Below, piece after piece: positions 12,471 to 25,164 of a DNA stretch of 64,000 nucleotides. The notes under the pieces are model-generated. The model did no database searches, was not told where the DNA came from, and was given only the letters and a program-made list of their open reading frames with translations. Every line of letters begins with the position of its first letter. Position 1 is the first letter of the stretch. The stretch lies in the NCBI RefSeq assembly GCF_001625195.1, contig NC_054389.1, positions 3,530,520 through 3,594,519 of the forward strand, read 5' to 3'. The position numbers and the translations under genes are program-made. The DNA comes from Drechmeria coniospora. Taxonomy: Eukaryota; Ascomycota; Sordariomycetes; Hypocreales; Ophiocordycipitaceae.

Positions 12471-12716
12471 GGTGACTCGCTGAAGGTACCGTCCAGCTCA
12501 ACTATTTCAGGAGACTACCCTGAGCCCTGAGCCGTGGTGGGTGGAAATTGTCGGGTATGTATTGCTTGAACGGGTTGGCTGGTGGGAGGATCCAGGAGGT
12601 AACCGAGCTGCGGCGCAAGTTCGGCGTACGACGGAGAGATGTGCGATGACGTGAGTCCGTATACATGTGTGCATGGTAATTATTAATATTAGCACGGAAC
12701 CAGGTAGGTTCAGGTA

Positions 12717-12810
12717 ACCGTGCCACGCCCCACTTATTAGCGACTCGGATCCCTCGCACCAACTAAGTTGGTGCTCACTACCACAACGCATACATCACTA
12801 CAACGCACAT
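12717..12810 (+). repeat. Left terminal inverted repeat of the Fot-like element
   Basis: About 94 bp match the reverse complement of 14737-14830 with only a few C/T differences. Inside it a shorter self-complementary section (CACCAACTAAGTTGGTG) could form its own hairpin. Confidence 0.92.
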
Positions 12811-12829
12811 ATTAATAGTAGCTTCGAAT

Positions 12830-14685
12830 TTAACCGCGCTTTACACTACGAAGACCACCCTTTCTATTACAGATCTGGAGATATTCTAATACTCCTTCCT
12901 GCCGCCATTTACGGGCCCTTTTTGCAGCTTCAATAAATGCCCGTTTTGCTGCATTACGGGCTTTTCTATCCGCGGCCTCAATTAGACGCCGCGCTTGCAC
13001 GATATCGTCAGATACCTTCAAATTAGCCATTTGACGCCCTTGTTCAACTGTAAGTATACCGCCGGCTTTGAGGACCTTATTCTTTAATGCCCAACGTAAT
13101 TATTAAGCTCTTTCTGCTTTCTTCGTCCGTAAGAGGTTGTTATGGTATCGGGCTTAGCCCGATATAGGAGAACGAAGGGAACCAAGGGACCCACTAGGAG
13201 GAACGCACACAACTAGAAGCCCTAGTTGTTAGGTAGTTTTCCCTCCTTCAAGTCTTTTAATAAACATCATTGAGAGTCCTAGAGCAGTCGCCTAGCGACT
13301 CCGTAACAGAGGTCCCTCTTTAGTTATATAACCTCTACCGCTATACCTAAGGATCTACGGATAAGACGATTAAGGTTGTAGTTAAAGCTATCGTTAAGAA
13401 CCTTATTTTTGTTTATTGCATCCTTAATCCGGTTAGTAACCTTCTGGACCTACCGTAGTGTAATTGGGGTTGAGAAGTTGGAAGAACTAGGGAAGTTGGG
13501 GGGATTAAGGGATGGGGTCTTTAGCGCCCGTAATTGCACTGCCTGTATAACTAATTGAGGATTTAGAGGATATATACCGGTCTTTTTGAATACTAATAGT
13601 ATTATAGTACGTTTAAACGCTTGTTTTCGAACCTCTTGGATTATTGAGAGGAAATCCAGCTTCGTAATATTAGCTAGGCCTTCTCGGACTGCGAAGTTAA
13701 GAGCCTTTGCGTAATAGTGCTTTAATGGCTGGAAAACAGCTATATTAAGCGGTTGCAGAAGATGCGTAAGATGTAGTGGTATTGCAAATGGGATAATGTT
13801 CCTTTCTTTACAGAAGGAAATAAACTCAATAGTGTAATGCAATCCGTGGCCGTCTAATATTAGTAGGCGTTTGCTACTAGTTGCAGATATATAACGATCG
13901 AAGTGCTTAATCCATTGGAGGTTAAGTTGATTATTCGAATATCCGCTGCTTAATAAAGCAATAACTGTATCCGAATGAAGCTCTTGTATGCGGTACTATT
14001 GTAATATATAAAGCTGCCCAGTTAGTATAAGGAAAGCAGGTATATACCGTCTATCGGCAGAGATAGCCTTAATAGCTATTGCTAACTCCCTGTTTTCTGG
14101 TATACTGAAGAGATGTACCCTCTTTCTCTTTGTTACGATAAATTGGTCTTTGCCGACCCCAATTCGGAAGCCTGTTTCGTCCATATTCCAGATATCGGCA
14201 GGAGGTATACCTTCCGTTTCAATTACATCTTGTAGCTGTTGGAAATAGGATCTGATCCTATCCACATCCTCTAATAATTGGCGGTTTGAATTAAGCTTCT
14301 TCTGTCGTTGCTTTATATATTAATAGCGTTAAATAAAGCGTATAGTCTAGTTCTTTCCAACAGTTAGGGCTGGGGTTAATAAAGATAATGATACCCGCTC
14401 CTGTAGAATGCAATTTGCAGTATCTGTAATGAACTCTGGTCGTACTGCAAAATTAGTAGCATCAAGCCTATTAATATACCGATATAATGCCTTCTCTTCT
14501 GGTCGAGATAGCTTAGTATTGTAGCCTTATGCACCGATTCTTGGACTAATGCCGGATAATTGTCTTTATAGGCAGAAGCGGGAGATATTAAATTTTCGGG
14601 TAACTTAGGTGACTTTTTCGTGGGGAAACTTAGTAAGATAATTAATAGCCTCTTGGATACGCTTCTCGGTAATTTTCGCATCCAT
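12830..14685 (-). pseudogene. Fot/pogo transposase relic
   Basis: Read from the ATG at 14685, the frame begins MDAKITEKRIQEAINYL, the usual start of Fot/pogo transposases with helix-turn-helix and CENP-B DNA-binding domains. A DDE catalytic domain follows. The first aspartate is in WNMDETGF (14181-14179) and the second in LDGHGLHY (13854-13852). At the third position, 35 residues on, LQPLNIAVFQPLK has Asn (13746-13744) where the family has Asp. Premature stops occur early in the DNA-binding region and again after the DDE core begins (near 13996). The C-terminal piece (13030-12830, KRARKWRQEG) lies in another frame. The protein cannot be functional. Stops and the Asp-to-Asn change both fit C-to-T mutation. 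Confidence 0.88.
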
Positions 14686-14736
14686 AGCTGTTGTAGTTAT
14701 AAAGATATTTGCAATTGAAGGTATTTGAATTAAAAT

Positions 14737-14830
14737 GTATGCGTTGTGGTGATGTGTGCGTTGTGGTAGTGAGCACCAACTTAGTTAGTGCGAGGGATCC
14801 GAGTCGCTAATAAGTGGGGCGTGGCACGGT
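14737..14830 (-). repeat. Right terminal inverted repeat of the Fot-like element
   Basis: This is the partner of the left repeat, ending GGGGCGTGGCACGGT next to the TA target duplication at 14831-14832. Its GCATAC/GCACAC-type differences from the left end are all transitions. Confidence 0.92.
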
Positions 14831-15627
14831 TAATAATTAAGGCATACACACAAACTGTGCTTACCGGCAACTTGCACTATGCAACTAGAGGACAAAAAAA
14901 ACCACGCAGTCAATTCCCTCAAACGCCACGCCTGGAAATAATGTCACCAAATATCATCGCCTATCGTCAAACTTATGTAGCCATTCCTATTGCTACTTTT
15001 TTTTCTTTCAGAAAAATAACAGTTTATGGAGTACGAGAACACGGAATTTAGAAACGCATTTCATATTTACCAGACATGTCGACCCTGGTCATGTACCGAC
15101 GAAAGGAACCGCCATGGCTGCCTCCACATCTTTTCTGTCACCATCGGACCACCATAGAGGATGGTCCAAGCCACCAGACCTCCTGTGTTCGGGTATTTTC
15201 TACCCAGCCATTTGTATTCGTCAAGTAATCGGACGGTATCGAATGTCAAGCACAAGACTGCTCGTCTAGTTATCTGTATATACAACTTTTTTGCCATCTA
15301 TTACAAGAAAAATATCCCTCCAAGTTGCGTCGGTCCATCGGCACCCATGTCCGAGGACAGACAGGCAGGGAGAAAGACCAGACGCTGACGCTGGAAGTTG
15401 GAATCAATTCGCTCCTTCTTCTTCTTCCGCCCTCTCTCGGCGGCTTCTTCAGTCCCTGTGTCGTGGCCTTTTGTAGACCTGCACAAGCATGCAAACGCCT
15501 CGGCTCGTTGCCGATTGGATATCTCTTCTCTGCCAGCAGATGGCTGGCCAGTCATGTCTAATACCTGTGGGTTGTCGGCCACAACCGGAAGCTGGCCGGC
15601 CGAAATACAAAAAGCAATATGTCCTCC
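14831..15627. other. Intergenic, between transposon and ERG5
   Basis: No gene is supported. The first 60 bp beyond the transposon (14855-14885) resemble one arm of a hairpin found at 26306-26353. The rest is ordinary DNA with chance open frames. Confidence 0.55.
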
Positions 15628-17592
15628 TCACTTGCGCTCCTCAAAAGTGAGTGGACAGTCATCCTAGTCAACGGATTAGTCTCTTGAACATGCCATGCCG
15701 TGCCCCCGAAGGTCTCGAACAAAACCTACCTTGGGAAAGATGGTGGCAAACACCTTAATTTCCTCCGAAAGAGGCGTAGGGTGATGGGTCCAGTTTAGCT
15801 GCACAGACGCCTTGCCGAGGAACAGGGCCAGGTTCAGCTGGGCATACACCTGTCCCAGGCAGTAGTGAGGGCCGGTTCCAAACACCAAGTAGTTCTTCGC
15901 ACCCTTCACTTCGGCGTCGCCAATGTAGTAGCGATCGGGGTCAAACTCGTCCGGCTTCTCGTACACGTCGGGGTCGTGGAGCGCCATGTACGTCGTCGGG
16001 ATCAGCATGGAACCTGGAAAGCACTCCGCCATCAGCAACCGGCATGCGCAAGGGGCATGTCAATCACGAGCCAACGCATGGCGAGACCTACCCTTGGGGA
16101 CCGTGTACGAGTCGGTGATGGGAAACGCCTTCTTGACCATGTAGGGCACCATCAGAACAGGAGGACGGTAGCGAAGAAGTTCGCGCACGACGGCGCGCGT
16201 GTACGTGAGAGATTCCAGTTGGTCCATGTTCAGTTCGGCGTGAATGTCACCGTTGCGGACTTTGAGGTTCTCCTCTCGGACGCGGTCGAGAACGTCAGGT
16301 CGCTGGGCGGCCGTCTGGAACAGCCAGGTGGCAGCGCTGCTGGTGGCATCCTGGGAGGCGAAGAGGAAGGTGAAGACGGTTTGAGAAATCTCATAGTCGC
16401 TAAACATGCGTAGCAGTGGCGACGGCTTCTCCACCTTCTCGGCTTGCTCGTCCTTGGCCTGCGCGTCTCGCCAACGTTCCGAGTTGATCATCTGAAGGAC
16501 CCAGCCGTCCATGATGCAAGTGACATCCCCGCCGGCGGCCATGCGAACCTTGCTTTTGGCGGCGCACTTGGCGAACTCGGCGAGAACCATGTCGGCCGCC
16601 TTCTTGCCATACCACGTCTTGGTGAAGGGGATGATGATGGGGAAGTTGACAAGCTCGAGGGCGGCGGTGATGAGGTAGTAGTCGTCGGCAATCTTCTTGA
16701 CGGCTTCCTCGGATATGTAGTGACCGACAAAGGTGCGGCACGAGACGGCGCACATGAGCTCGCGGAATTCGGGCATGAACGGCACGGGCTTGCCGCCGTT
16801 TTCCTTGGTAACGTCGACGAACTTCTTGAAGTAGCGTTTGTACACCTCCTCCTGGCCAGGCAGGTAGCACTCGAGAGCCTTGCGGGTGAAGAGGCCGTTG
16901 AGTCCTTTGCGGAAGTCGACGTGAGCCTTGCCGTCGAGGAAGACCCAGTTATCGTGGCCGAGCAGCTTGTGAGCGACGTCGACGACGCAAGGCTTCACGT
17001 ACGCCGGGGAATTGAGCACCTTCCGGGCCATGTCTCGAGTCGAGGCGATGACGACGAACCTAGGGGGCGGTAGAGACCCGAGTCAGCGGCATGCCGGCTT
17101 TCCTGGTTGCCACCTCGGCCTCGACTGCTCGCCTCCCGGGGGCGAGGTGGACTTGGACGGCAGCGTAAGGGTCACACATACTTGTGGAAGACCGAAACAC
17201 AGCTCAGGGGGCCGCTGGCCCATTTGGCGTAATACTCCTCAAACTTGGGGTCCATCGACTGCAAGAATGGACCGATAAAGGGCATCTTCCATGACGGGCC
17301 TTTGATGGAACCTTTGCTCGAGATGTAACTAACTGTCGGCACGAAAAAGACAAACAGGCCGTCAGCGATCGCACGCCACGCCGCCGGAGCCAAGGTGCCG
17401 TAGGGATAGGGGCGCCGTACTCTGATCATAGACGACGCACATCAAGAATGCCGTCAGGAGAAGGGTCCAAGGGCTCGCCGAGACGATGGCACCGAAAATG
17501 TAGTCGAGCTGAGGAGGCACCGCGAGGCCGCCATATTTGGCATGAGCGAGGGGCGAGGCGAAAAAGGTCGACGAACTGTTGGTAGCGTCCAT
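15628..17592 (-). CDS. ERG5: Cytochrome P450 61, sterol C-22 desaturase
   Basis: CYP61/Erg5 introduces the C22-C23 double bond of ergosterol in the ER. Five exons join in phase to 536 residues: 17592-17421, 17332-17182, 17059-16092, 16013-15730 and 15663-15628. The start MDATNSSS is followed by one membrane anchor ([16 protein letters not shown]). Family landmarks are [11 protein letters not shown], the [18 protein letters not shown] helix, [10 protein letters not shown] (I-helix region), the ExxR motif in [11 protein letters not shown], and the haem loop [11 protein letters not shown] with Cys482. The last exon is only 36 nt and encodes [11 protein letters not shown]; without it the protein would end abnormally. 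All introns are GT-AG, 66-122 nt. A 40-bp stretch of exon 3 (16749-16788) recurs at 24674-24713. The gene stands alone, not in a metabolite cluster. Confidence 0.95.
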
Positions 17593-20107
17593 TGCGTCCG
17601 CCGGGGTATCTTGGTGTCGGAAACGGGTTGGCCGGATACTATTCTTTCTTGGTATGACGCGTGCGTTCTCTGCCAATGCCAAGCACCAAGGTGATGGGGC
17701 ACGAGAGTAATCGACGACGGGAAGGAGATGCAACCATTCGGTGCAATTGTGGTGGTGAAAGCAGAGAAGAACGAGGAGGGGAAATTGCAAAAGGAGACGG
17801 CAGTGTATACACTAGGTGGAAGAGGACGAGGAGTTGGTGAGAACGAGTGGACGGGGGGACCGCAACTCGGAGGTTTGAGACAAAAATCGCCAAAAGTTGG
17901 GAGAAGGCGGTACCTACGCCCTGCACAGGACGGACTACTTCTCTGCTCCGGCGGTGTCTCTCGGGTCGACGGGAGGAGGGGGAGTGCGCGTGCCCATGAG
18001 GAGCCCCAAGAGTGCCAACCAGGATAAACTAGTGTTAATTACCTACCTACTTCGGTAGGTGTGTGCTTTTTTCACCAATAACATGGAGTCAGAGGGAGAC
18101 GAGCGACGTCTATGATCAAGGCCAGCGCTACCACATTCTTCCCCCGGGACTCATGGCGCTGTGGTGCAGGAGCGAGACTAGGAATCAGACCGGAGTTTCG
18201 CGGGAGCCGTACTCGTATTCGCGCTCGTGTTCGTACTCGTACTCGTACTCGTACTCGCACCGTTGTTTTGATCGTTTTAGTGCCCGCGCATAACCGCTAA
18301 CTGTTGGATGGACATGTACAGAGTACATGCAGGCGTACTTACTTACACCGACAAGTACTTGTACAGTACATACTGGGTACATGTGCGACTCGTTCGGAGT
18401 GCTGACTACTACTGTATTACAGTACAATAAGTACTACAGTAGGTAGGTAAGTGCTCTGTACTAGGTACCTAGTAAGTACTAGTAATTACATGCATACTAG
18501 TACAGTAGTCGTCAGCCATACCGATGATACCGTACCTGTGCTTGCTTGTTCCAGAATGTAAGTACTTGTACTGTAATTACATGGCACCAGTACGGAGAAA
18601 CCACTTATATGTATGATGTCAGTACTTAAGCCAAAGCAACTCCGTACTAGCTTGCGGTATTGCATGCACAGTACTCTGTAGAACACGGTGCCATCATATT
18701 GAATTCCTTGGGAGGCACGGACTAGCATTTGTATCTGACCTGCGTGGCCTTGCTATCCCATCTGCGGCACTGCGTGTACCAAGAACAAGTTGGTGTACAC
18801 GTACATGCGGAGTCTGGAGTACGGAGTACAATACTGGCAACGCACAAATGCAGTTACAAGTGCCTGCATGCATCCAGACCACAAGTATTACATGTATATG
18901 AAATTTATGTACTCCGCACTCCGAACTTTCGTTGTACAAGGACATTGCTTTGATGCACGAGCATATCCTTTTGGCGCTTCATCAGAAAATAAAGCATTGT
19001 GGTTCGCACCTAGGTTGACTTGCTTCAATACATGTATTATTACATGCACTCTGAGCGTGCAGCTGCTGGATTATTCCGTCCGCGCGTCAAACCCAACTCT
19101 CCCTTGACGACGGCCCCATTGAACCTCACCAGCATACTAGGTTAGGTACTTATTTACATGTGCTACGGGTACAGTAGGTAGGTGGGCATCTATTCATTAT
19201 CGTCGTGCAGAAATGCAACTACATTCGCTCTTTCGAAAGTACGTAAATGGGAGAAATATCGTCTTCGACTTGCTGGTCAAAATGATCAATTCCGCTTGTT
19301 TGGAAGCTGCCATCAGGTCGGTCCATCGTGTGCACAAAGCCGGCAAATTTGGGAGGACAAAGGAAGTGAAGGTCACTTTGTCGTGGGTTGGACGAGTATA
19401 TATGCTGTACAAGTATTATCAATGCTCAGAGTAATTCATGCAAGACAGCTGCAAGTTCCACCGTGGGTACGAGTACAAGTGATAGTGCCACATCTACTCC
19501 GTACGGAGTACTCCAATAGTGCTCCGTAGTTGTACTCTGTACTTAAAAAAGAATAAGAACAACTACCTAGTACTTACAGTACTTGCACTACTTGTAAGTG
19601 TACTCCGTAGTTGTACAAGTATCACTCCGTGCACCTAATAATAGTAAGTTACTCCGTACTTGCAAGTACAGTAAGTAAGTATTACTATGCGAGAACGTCC
19701 AATGACCCTCCTGCGCCACAAGAGGCTGAGGATGAGGACAAGCCCACCAGGACCTGAGACCTCTCCACTTGCGTGCCCGGTACGAATCCTAGCTTGGATG
19801 ACTTTCATCATCTGTTTTACCTCCATCAACTGCCGCACAAAAACTCGCCGTCCAACAACGGAGACGAATCGCTCCTCCGGGTCAACGACCCATGCTGCTG
19901 CCAATCCGCACCGATCCGATGCTCGCTCAACTGGCTCGTCCGAAGCACCACTTTCTGGGGCAGTACATCCCGTAAGCAGGTCTCTCTGTGCCTGAATATT
20001 GCGCCTGCCGGCCACTGCAGTTCGAACCGAAACCGACGTCTGCGACTACCCTACCTTCTGTTCGGAAACCAGGTGCTTCGGGGCAGTGAGACCGTCACTT
20101 CGCCGCC
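17593..20107. other. Intergenic, divergent promoters of ERG5 and UPF2
   Basis: No supported gene in 2.5 kb. It contains a GTACTC microsatellite (about 18208-18258) and long runs of GTAC words with TACGGAGTA/TACTCCGTA (18300-18960 and 19440-19690). The 600 bp next to ERG5 are CT-rich on the gene's strand, as expected of a fungal leader. Confidence 0.55.
18208..18258. repeat. GTACTC hexanucleotide microsatellite
   Basis: The array starts with degenerate units (CGTACTCGTATTCGCGCTCG) and becomes near-perfect GTACTC repeats towards 18257. It seeds a wider region rich in GTAC words and could be polymorphic between strains. Confidence 0.75.
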
Positions 20108-23100
20108 ATGGATCGCGCCAGAAAGCGTATGTCGCACGCGCTCCTCCCTTCGCCTTCTCCTATCTTTTGGCTGATCAGACGCTCCTTAGGTGATCTGCGC
20201 TCTCTCAACGAGCGTGCGTGGCGCGGTGACAAACGTTTGTCCTCGACCTCACCGGCAATGGTGCCTGGCGAGATGCTGATGACCAGCCTCTATAGACCTG
20301 CTGCCCGTCGGCGCCTCGCTCGACACGTCTCTCAAGAAGAACACGGCGTTCATCAAACGCCTTCGAACGGCAGTTACTGCCGCCACCCTCGCCACCTTTC
20401 TCCAAGAGATACGAACGCTGAGCTTGCACAAATACTTGTCCGAGATCGTGCCCGCCTGCTATGAAGGTCTTTGCAAACTGAAATCGGCTGGCGAGATAGA
20501 GGCCGGCGTCGAAATCGTCAGCGCCCTCCACCAGCGCTTTGGCCCCGCCGAGTTTACCGGGTACCTCGCCTGGCTGCTCGGCAAGGGCATGGTCACGCCC
20601 GACAAGAGCTCCCTCAAGTCTCTGACGCCGGATGCGCGCGAAAAGGAGGAAAAGGAGCGGGGCATCCGCCAGCGGGCTCTGTTGAGAGTCATCACCGAGC
20701 TGTGGCTTGTCGGCGTTCTCAGGAATCTTGATGACGCTATCAAGCCTGATGATGGCACGAAAGGCGCCACCGGCAACATCACCGACCTCAAGCCGCGGCA
20801 CAACGCCCAAAAAGGAGGCAGCAGGGTTGATCCGTATCCGCTTGAGGTTCTGAAGGACCTCCTGGGCCACGATCGACAACACGCGAACCTACCCCTGCTC
20901 GTCGTATTCGCCAAAACCTTCAGCTGGGACGTTCTCGGTGTCCAGCCCACCACTCCCGATGGACGAAAGGCCGTCGAAGAGTCCGGCTTAGCGAACTCCT
21001 CGGAAGGAGGGGACCATGATCGAAACTCGGTCGACATCGACGACAAGGCCGCGGCTGACCAGCCATTCACCCCGCCCGAGGTGGCCGAGCGCTTTCGAAG
21101 CGTTCTGAAGCGTTACTTGGACGACGTGACGGCCCATATTGCCCGGGACCAGAAGTTGATCCAATCGCAAGCCCGACGAAATGCCGAAGTCTATGTCAAG
21201 TCCGGCGAGGTCTTCGAAGATCGTCAGGCCAACTACGAGAAGTTGGTCAAGGCCCAGGATCGATTGGTATCCAACGCCCAGGCTGTTGCCGATGTCATTG
21301 GCGCCGAAATGCCGGATCTGAAGGAGTCGGATGACTCGTTTGCGACGGCCAGCGGTTCCATCGGCCTCGTCAAGACGGGAGACTACTTGCGATCCATGGC
21401 CGACGGACCCGGAATCTGGGCCGACGAAGACGAGCGCCGTTTCTACGAGAACTTGGTTGATCTGAAGGGCAAGGTGCCCCCGATCCTTCTCGAGGACGGC
21501 AAGAGGAAGAAGGTAGAGGGCGATGAGCCGATTGGCAAGAAAGCGGAGGCGAGCGAGGCGAGCGAGGCGACCAAGGCCGCGGAAGATCAGTCAACCGCCA
21601 TCGCCAACAAGACAATCGGTGCTCAGGTCGATGCCCTGCTCGGACGGCTGCCGGAGCTCACTAGCAAAGATGCCATCGACCAGACTGCCGTTGACTTTTG
21701 CTTCCTCAACTCCAAGGCATCACGGAATCGTCTCGTCAAAGCCCTGACGGAGGTTCCCAGGGGGCGAAGCGATCTGCTCCCCTCTTGGTCGCGATTGGTC
21801 GCCACGTTGGGACGCTATCTGCCTGATATTCCAAAGGGGCTCGTCGAATATCTCGACGCTGAATTCCGGAGCTTGCAGCGTCGCAAGGAGAAGGACTTCC
21901 TTGGTCAAGTCCGGCTGAGCAACATCCGCTATCTCGCCGAGCTGACCAAGTTTGGCGTCGTCCCTGAGCATGTCGTGTTTCATTGTCTCAAAGTCAGCCT
22001 CGACGACTTTTCCCGCATGAACATTGAAATACTCTGCAACTTGATGGAGAACTGTGGTCGGTACTTGCTCAAGAACTCGGAAACGTCGCCGCGGATGATG
22101 AGCTTCTTGGAGACCCTTCAGCGCAAAAAGTCGGTCCAGCACATCGGTCAACCCGAACGGATGCTCATCGACAACGCCCTGTACTATGTCGACCCGCCCG
22201 AACGGCCAGCTCTCGAGCAGAAGGAGCGGACGCCGATGGAGCTCTTTGTTCGAAAACTCCTCTACAACGATCTGACCAAGAAAAACTACGGCAAGATCCT
22301 GAAGCAGATTCGAAGGCTTCACTGGGAAGAGGCAGATGTTTGTGCTATGCTGTCGAGTCGCATGTGAAGAAAACTCGTCGCTGACTGTGCCGACTCTAGG
22401 TTGTCTCCATCCTGGAAAAGGTTTTCTCCAAACCTGGCAAAGTCAGGTACGGAAATATCTACCTCTTGAGCATCCTCTTGAGCGCGTTGCATCGTTATCA
22501 CCCCGATTTCGTTGTCAGAGTCATCGACAATGTCGTCGAATCCGTAAGTTTCGGCCTGGAGCAGAACGACTTTAGGCTCTTCCAGCGTCGCATCGCCGAG
22601 GTCAAATACTTGGGAGAGCTTTATAACTACCGGATGCTGGAGCACCCTGTCATCATTGATACTTTGTACAAGATCTTGACGTTTGGATACGGTACGTGAC
22701 CCGCCCGCCAAATTTCCACCACGATACCCGCAGCTTACGCTCTGTAGGGGGGCCACCAGTTCCTGGCCGTTTCAACCCACTCGACCCGCCTGATGACTTC
22801 TTCCGAATCCGCCTCGTCGCCACCACGCTGGAGACGTGCGGCGTGTTTTTCAACCGAGGGGCCGCCGGAAAGAAGCTGGACTGTTTCCTATCCTTTTTTC
22901 AGGTACGCTGGCCCGCAACCTGCTGTCGTAGGAATCTTTTGCAAACGTGCTGATCGATGAAACAGTACTACGTCAACACAAAGGCATCACTGCCTATGGA
23001 AATCGAGTTTGTTGTGCAAGAAATATTCACTTTGACGCGACCGCACTGGAAGATGGCTTCGAACTTGGAAGAGGCAACCAAGGCTTTCCAGTTGGCCATA

Positions 23101-23982
23101 GTGCAGGATCAAAAAACCGCCGGAACCGAGAAGGCTGCTGAGCCAGATGAAGGGACGAGTGACGCATCGTCGGATGAGGATAACGAGCTCGAGCCGTACG
23201 GGGATGGAGACGATGAGAGCGCGTCGGAAGACGAGGACGAGATTGAGGTAAGTGTCTAGGTGACTTTGATTCTCATGTCTGCCGCATACCGCTGACATGG
23301 TGCAAAGCAGGACGAAGACGAGGACTCGGCTCACGAGAGCGATTTCAACGAGGAGGCCATCATCGTCACTCGGCAAGACGAGGCGGCCGACCCGGAAGAT
23401 GAGGCTGATTTTGAACGTGAGTATGCGAAGATGATGGCCGAAAGCCTTGAATCGCGCAAGTTTGAACGAAAGCCGTTATTCGACGTCGCGCTGCCGGTTC
23501 GGTCCAAGAATCGCGAGCTCCCCGCATCAGGAACGGCAGGGGAGGAAAACCCTCCGGCCGGAAACACCATGGCCTTTTCGCTCTTGACGAAGAAGGGAAA
23601 CCGCCAGCAGGTGCGCAGTTCTCTGCAGCGCGGCTCCTTGTCACCCTGATCATTGCTGACGAGAAGGTGCAGACCCGAACGGTGGAACTCCCGTCTGATT
23701 CTACATTCGCCATCGCGTTGAAAACACAACAGCAGGCGGAAAAGGAGGAGCAGCAGCGGATCAAGAACCTCGTGCTCAACTATGATCTACAGCAGAACGA
23801 TGATGAAGAGAGTGAGTTTCGTTCAACCATGGCGTAAATGGCGACGCATCTGAACTGACGGGCTCGACTCTGCACAAGGCTACGACCGGCCGACATCATT
23901 CCATCACAGCAGAATTGAAAGGCCGAATAAGGATCGGAGTTCAAGGACGCGAAAGTTGCAGCTCAGCGATGTGGATTGGTGA
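20108..23982 (+). CDS. UPF2: Nonsense-mediated mRNA decay factor Upf2/Nmd2
   Basis: Upf2 bridges Upf1 and Upf3 in nonsense-mediated mRNA decay. Nine exons fit: 20108-20126, 20190-20234, 20296-22337, 22400-22691, 22748-22902, 22966-23247, 23311-23610, 23673-23811 and 23879-23982, about 1125 residues. The start is MDRARKRDLRSLNERAW. Three MIF4G-type helical domains fill residues of about 30-900; a clear part of the third is LLSALHRYHPDFV with GLEQNDF and AEVKYLGELYNYRML. An acidic stretch (SSDEDNELEPYGDGDDESA) comes next, then the Upf1-binding tail ending RKLQLSDVDW. Eight short introns, most 56-67 nt, have clear branch sites. The end of exon 2 is uncertain: a donor at 20226 works in the same phase and shortens the protein by three residues. 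Confidence 0.93.
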
Positions 23983-24673
23983 GAGCTATTTGCTGAGCAG
24001 CCAATCCAATTCATAGGTCCTGCGATGTCTCCCGACAGGACGGATTGGTGCGCGAACTATGCAATCCAGGCACGGGCGCGTCCGTCGCCGCTCACTGCCG
24101 ATTCCGCCTCGGCGCTCGTCGCATCGTACCTCGTACCTCGCGTTCAAAGTGCTCAAATTTTCTTTGGCGGCGTCAGACCGAGCCGATGACTTTGCAAGAT
24201 ACCTGTTCCGCCCGCCACGACTCGGGCGACGCATCGGGTCGCTACAGGACGAACGAGCTGAAGAGCTGCTTCATGCGGAGACGACAGACGTGACCTCGCC
24301 GATCCCTTGCAGGAGCAATACGTGGGATGCGTCGCGAGGGCACCGGCGACCACCCGTACAAAGAAAGGGCAAGATGGGAGGCATCGCATTGCTGGGCTTT
24401 CAAGAGGGGCCACCGGTAGTGGAATGGACGAAAGAAGGAAGAAAGAAACGAATGCCGCGTGGAAGCCAAGCAGACGTGGCTGCTACTTGCTGGTGTTTTT
24501 GAAGTCGCCACGCCGTTTGACTGGTGTGATGCACATTCCTTTGGGGTCACCTCGCATGCCCGGAGTATGACTTTTTGGTTCCTTCTTATACCTCCTTGGG
24601 TAGCCTCAACAAGGTCCAACTGCGATACTAGATAGTTGAAGCAAGTGCCGCACTGGGGGTCTGCCCAAGGTTC

Positions 24674-24713
24674 CCCGTGCCGTTCATGCCCGAAATCCGC
24701 GAGCTCATGTGCG
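24674..24713 (+). repeat. 40-bp fragment of ERG5 coding sequence
   Basis: These 40 bases match the sense strand of ERG5 exon 3 (reverse complement of 16749-16788) at 39 positions; one T is replaced by A. The matching ERG5 stretch encodes [13 protein letters not shown]. The similarity ends abruptly on both sides, so this is an isolated fragment, not a recognisable CYP61 paralogue. Confidence 0.85.
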
Positions 24714-25164
24714 AAAATCAATCGTCACCCCACCCCCCTTTTGGACCCCCGTGATGAATAGGAGGAAGAAAAGGAAGACATCAGCAGGTGGAGGATGTGG
24801 ACGTCCTTGCACAACCGACCGTTGCTATGGGAGCCAGTATTTCTCTGCCAACCTCTCCAGTTCGGCTTCAACCTTGCCCTTGGATTTGCTGCCACATGAA
24901 GCCGGAGAGCATGATTTCCATCATCGCGATGGTAAGACATAGCCAGCACCTACATGTACCGGCATAAATTGTAGCGTACTTGTCCGTAGAATGGGGGACG
25001 GGGGAGGCTTTGCAAGCTCGTATTCCTACCGCGTACACTGCGCAAGTAGTCATAGTTATACGAACTCTGTGTTTACTGTTCATATGGTTACTTGCATAGC
25101 ATCTCGCATCACCCTACTATTTCTTATGCGAATACAAGGATGCATTGCAACCAGTATTAAAGTA

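Larger units (their letters stand above)
12717..14830 (-). mobile_element. Fot/pogo-type DNA transposon (Tc1-mariner superfamily), defective
   Basis: This is a 2114-bp element bounded by about 94-bp terminal inverted repeats beginning ACCGTGCCACGCCCCA. It is flanked by TA at 12715-12716 and 14831-14832, the target duplication used by the Tc1-mariner superfamily. One transposase relic fills it on the minus strand. The interior is clearly more A/T-rich than the surrounding genes. The two ends differ only at a few sites, and those differences are C/T transitions. The element lies just upstream of the rhodanese gene (start 12470), with no flanking gene disrupted. It should be immobile by its own protein, though intact ends could still be mobilised by an active relative. 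Confidence 0.93.

Noticed and set aside
15628..17592. Secondary-metabolite cluster around the P450
   Set aside because: The P450 is the housekeeping CYP61/ERG5, and no backbone synthase, transporter or pathway regulator lies nearby.
24242..24721. Minus-strand frame whose start looks like part of an enzyme (FAHELADFGHERHG)
   Set aside because: That peptide is the antisense reading of the 40-bp ERG5 fragment at 24674-24713 and is not a protein domain.
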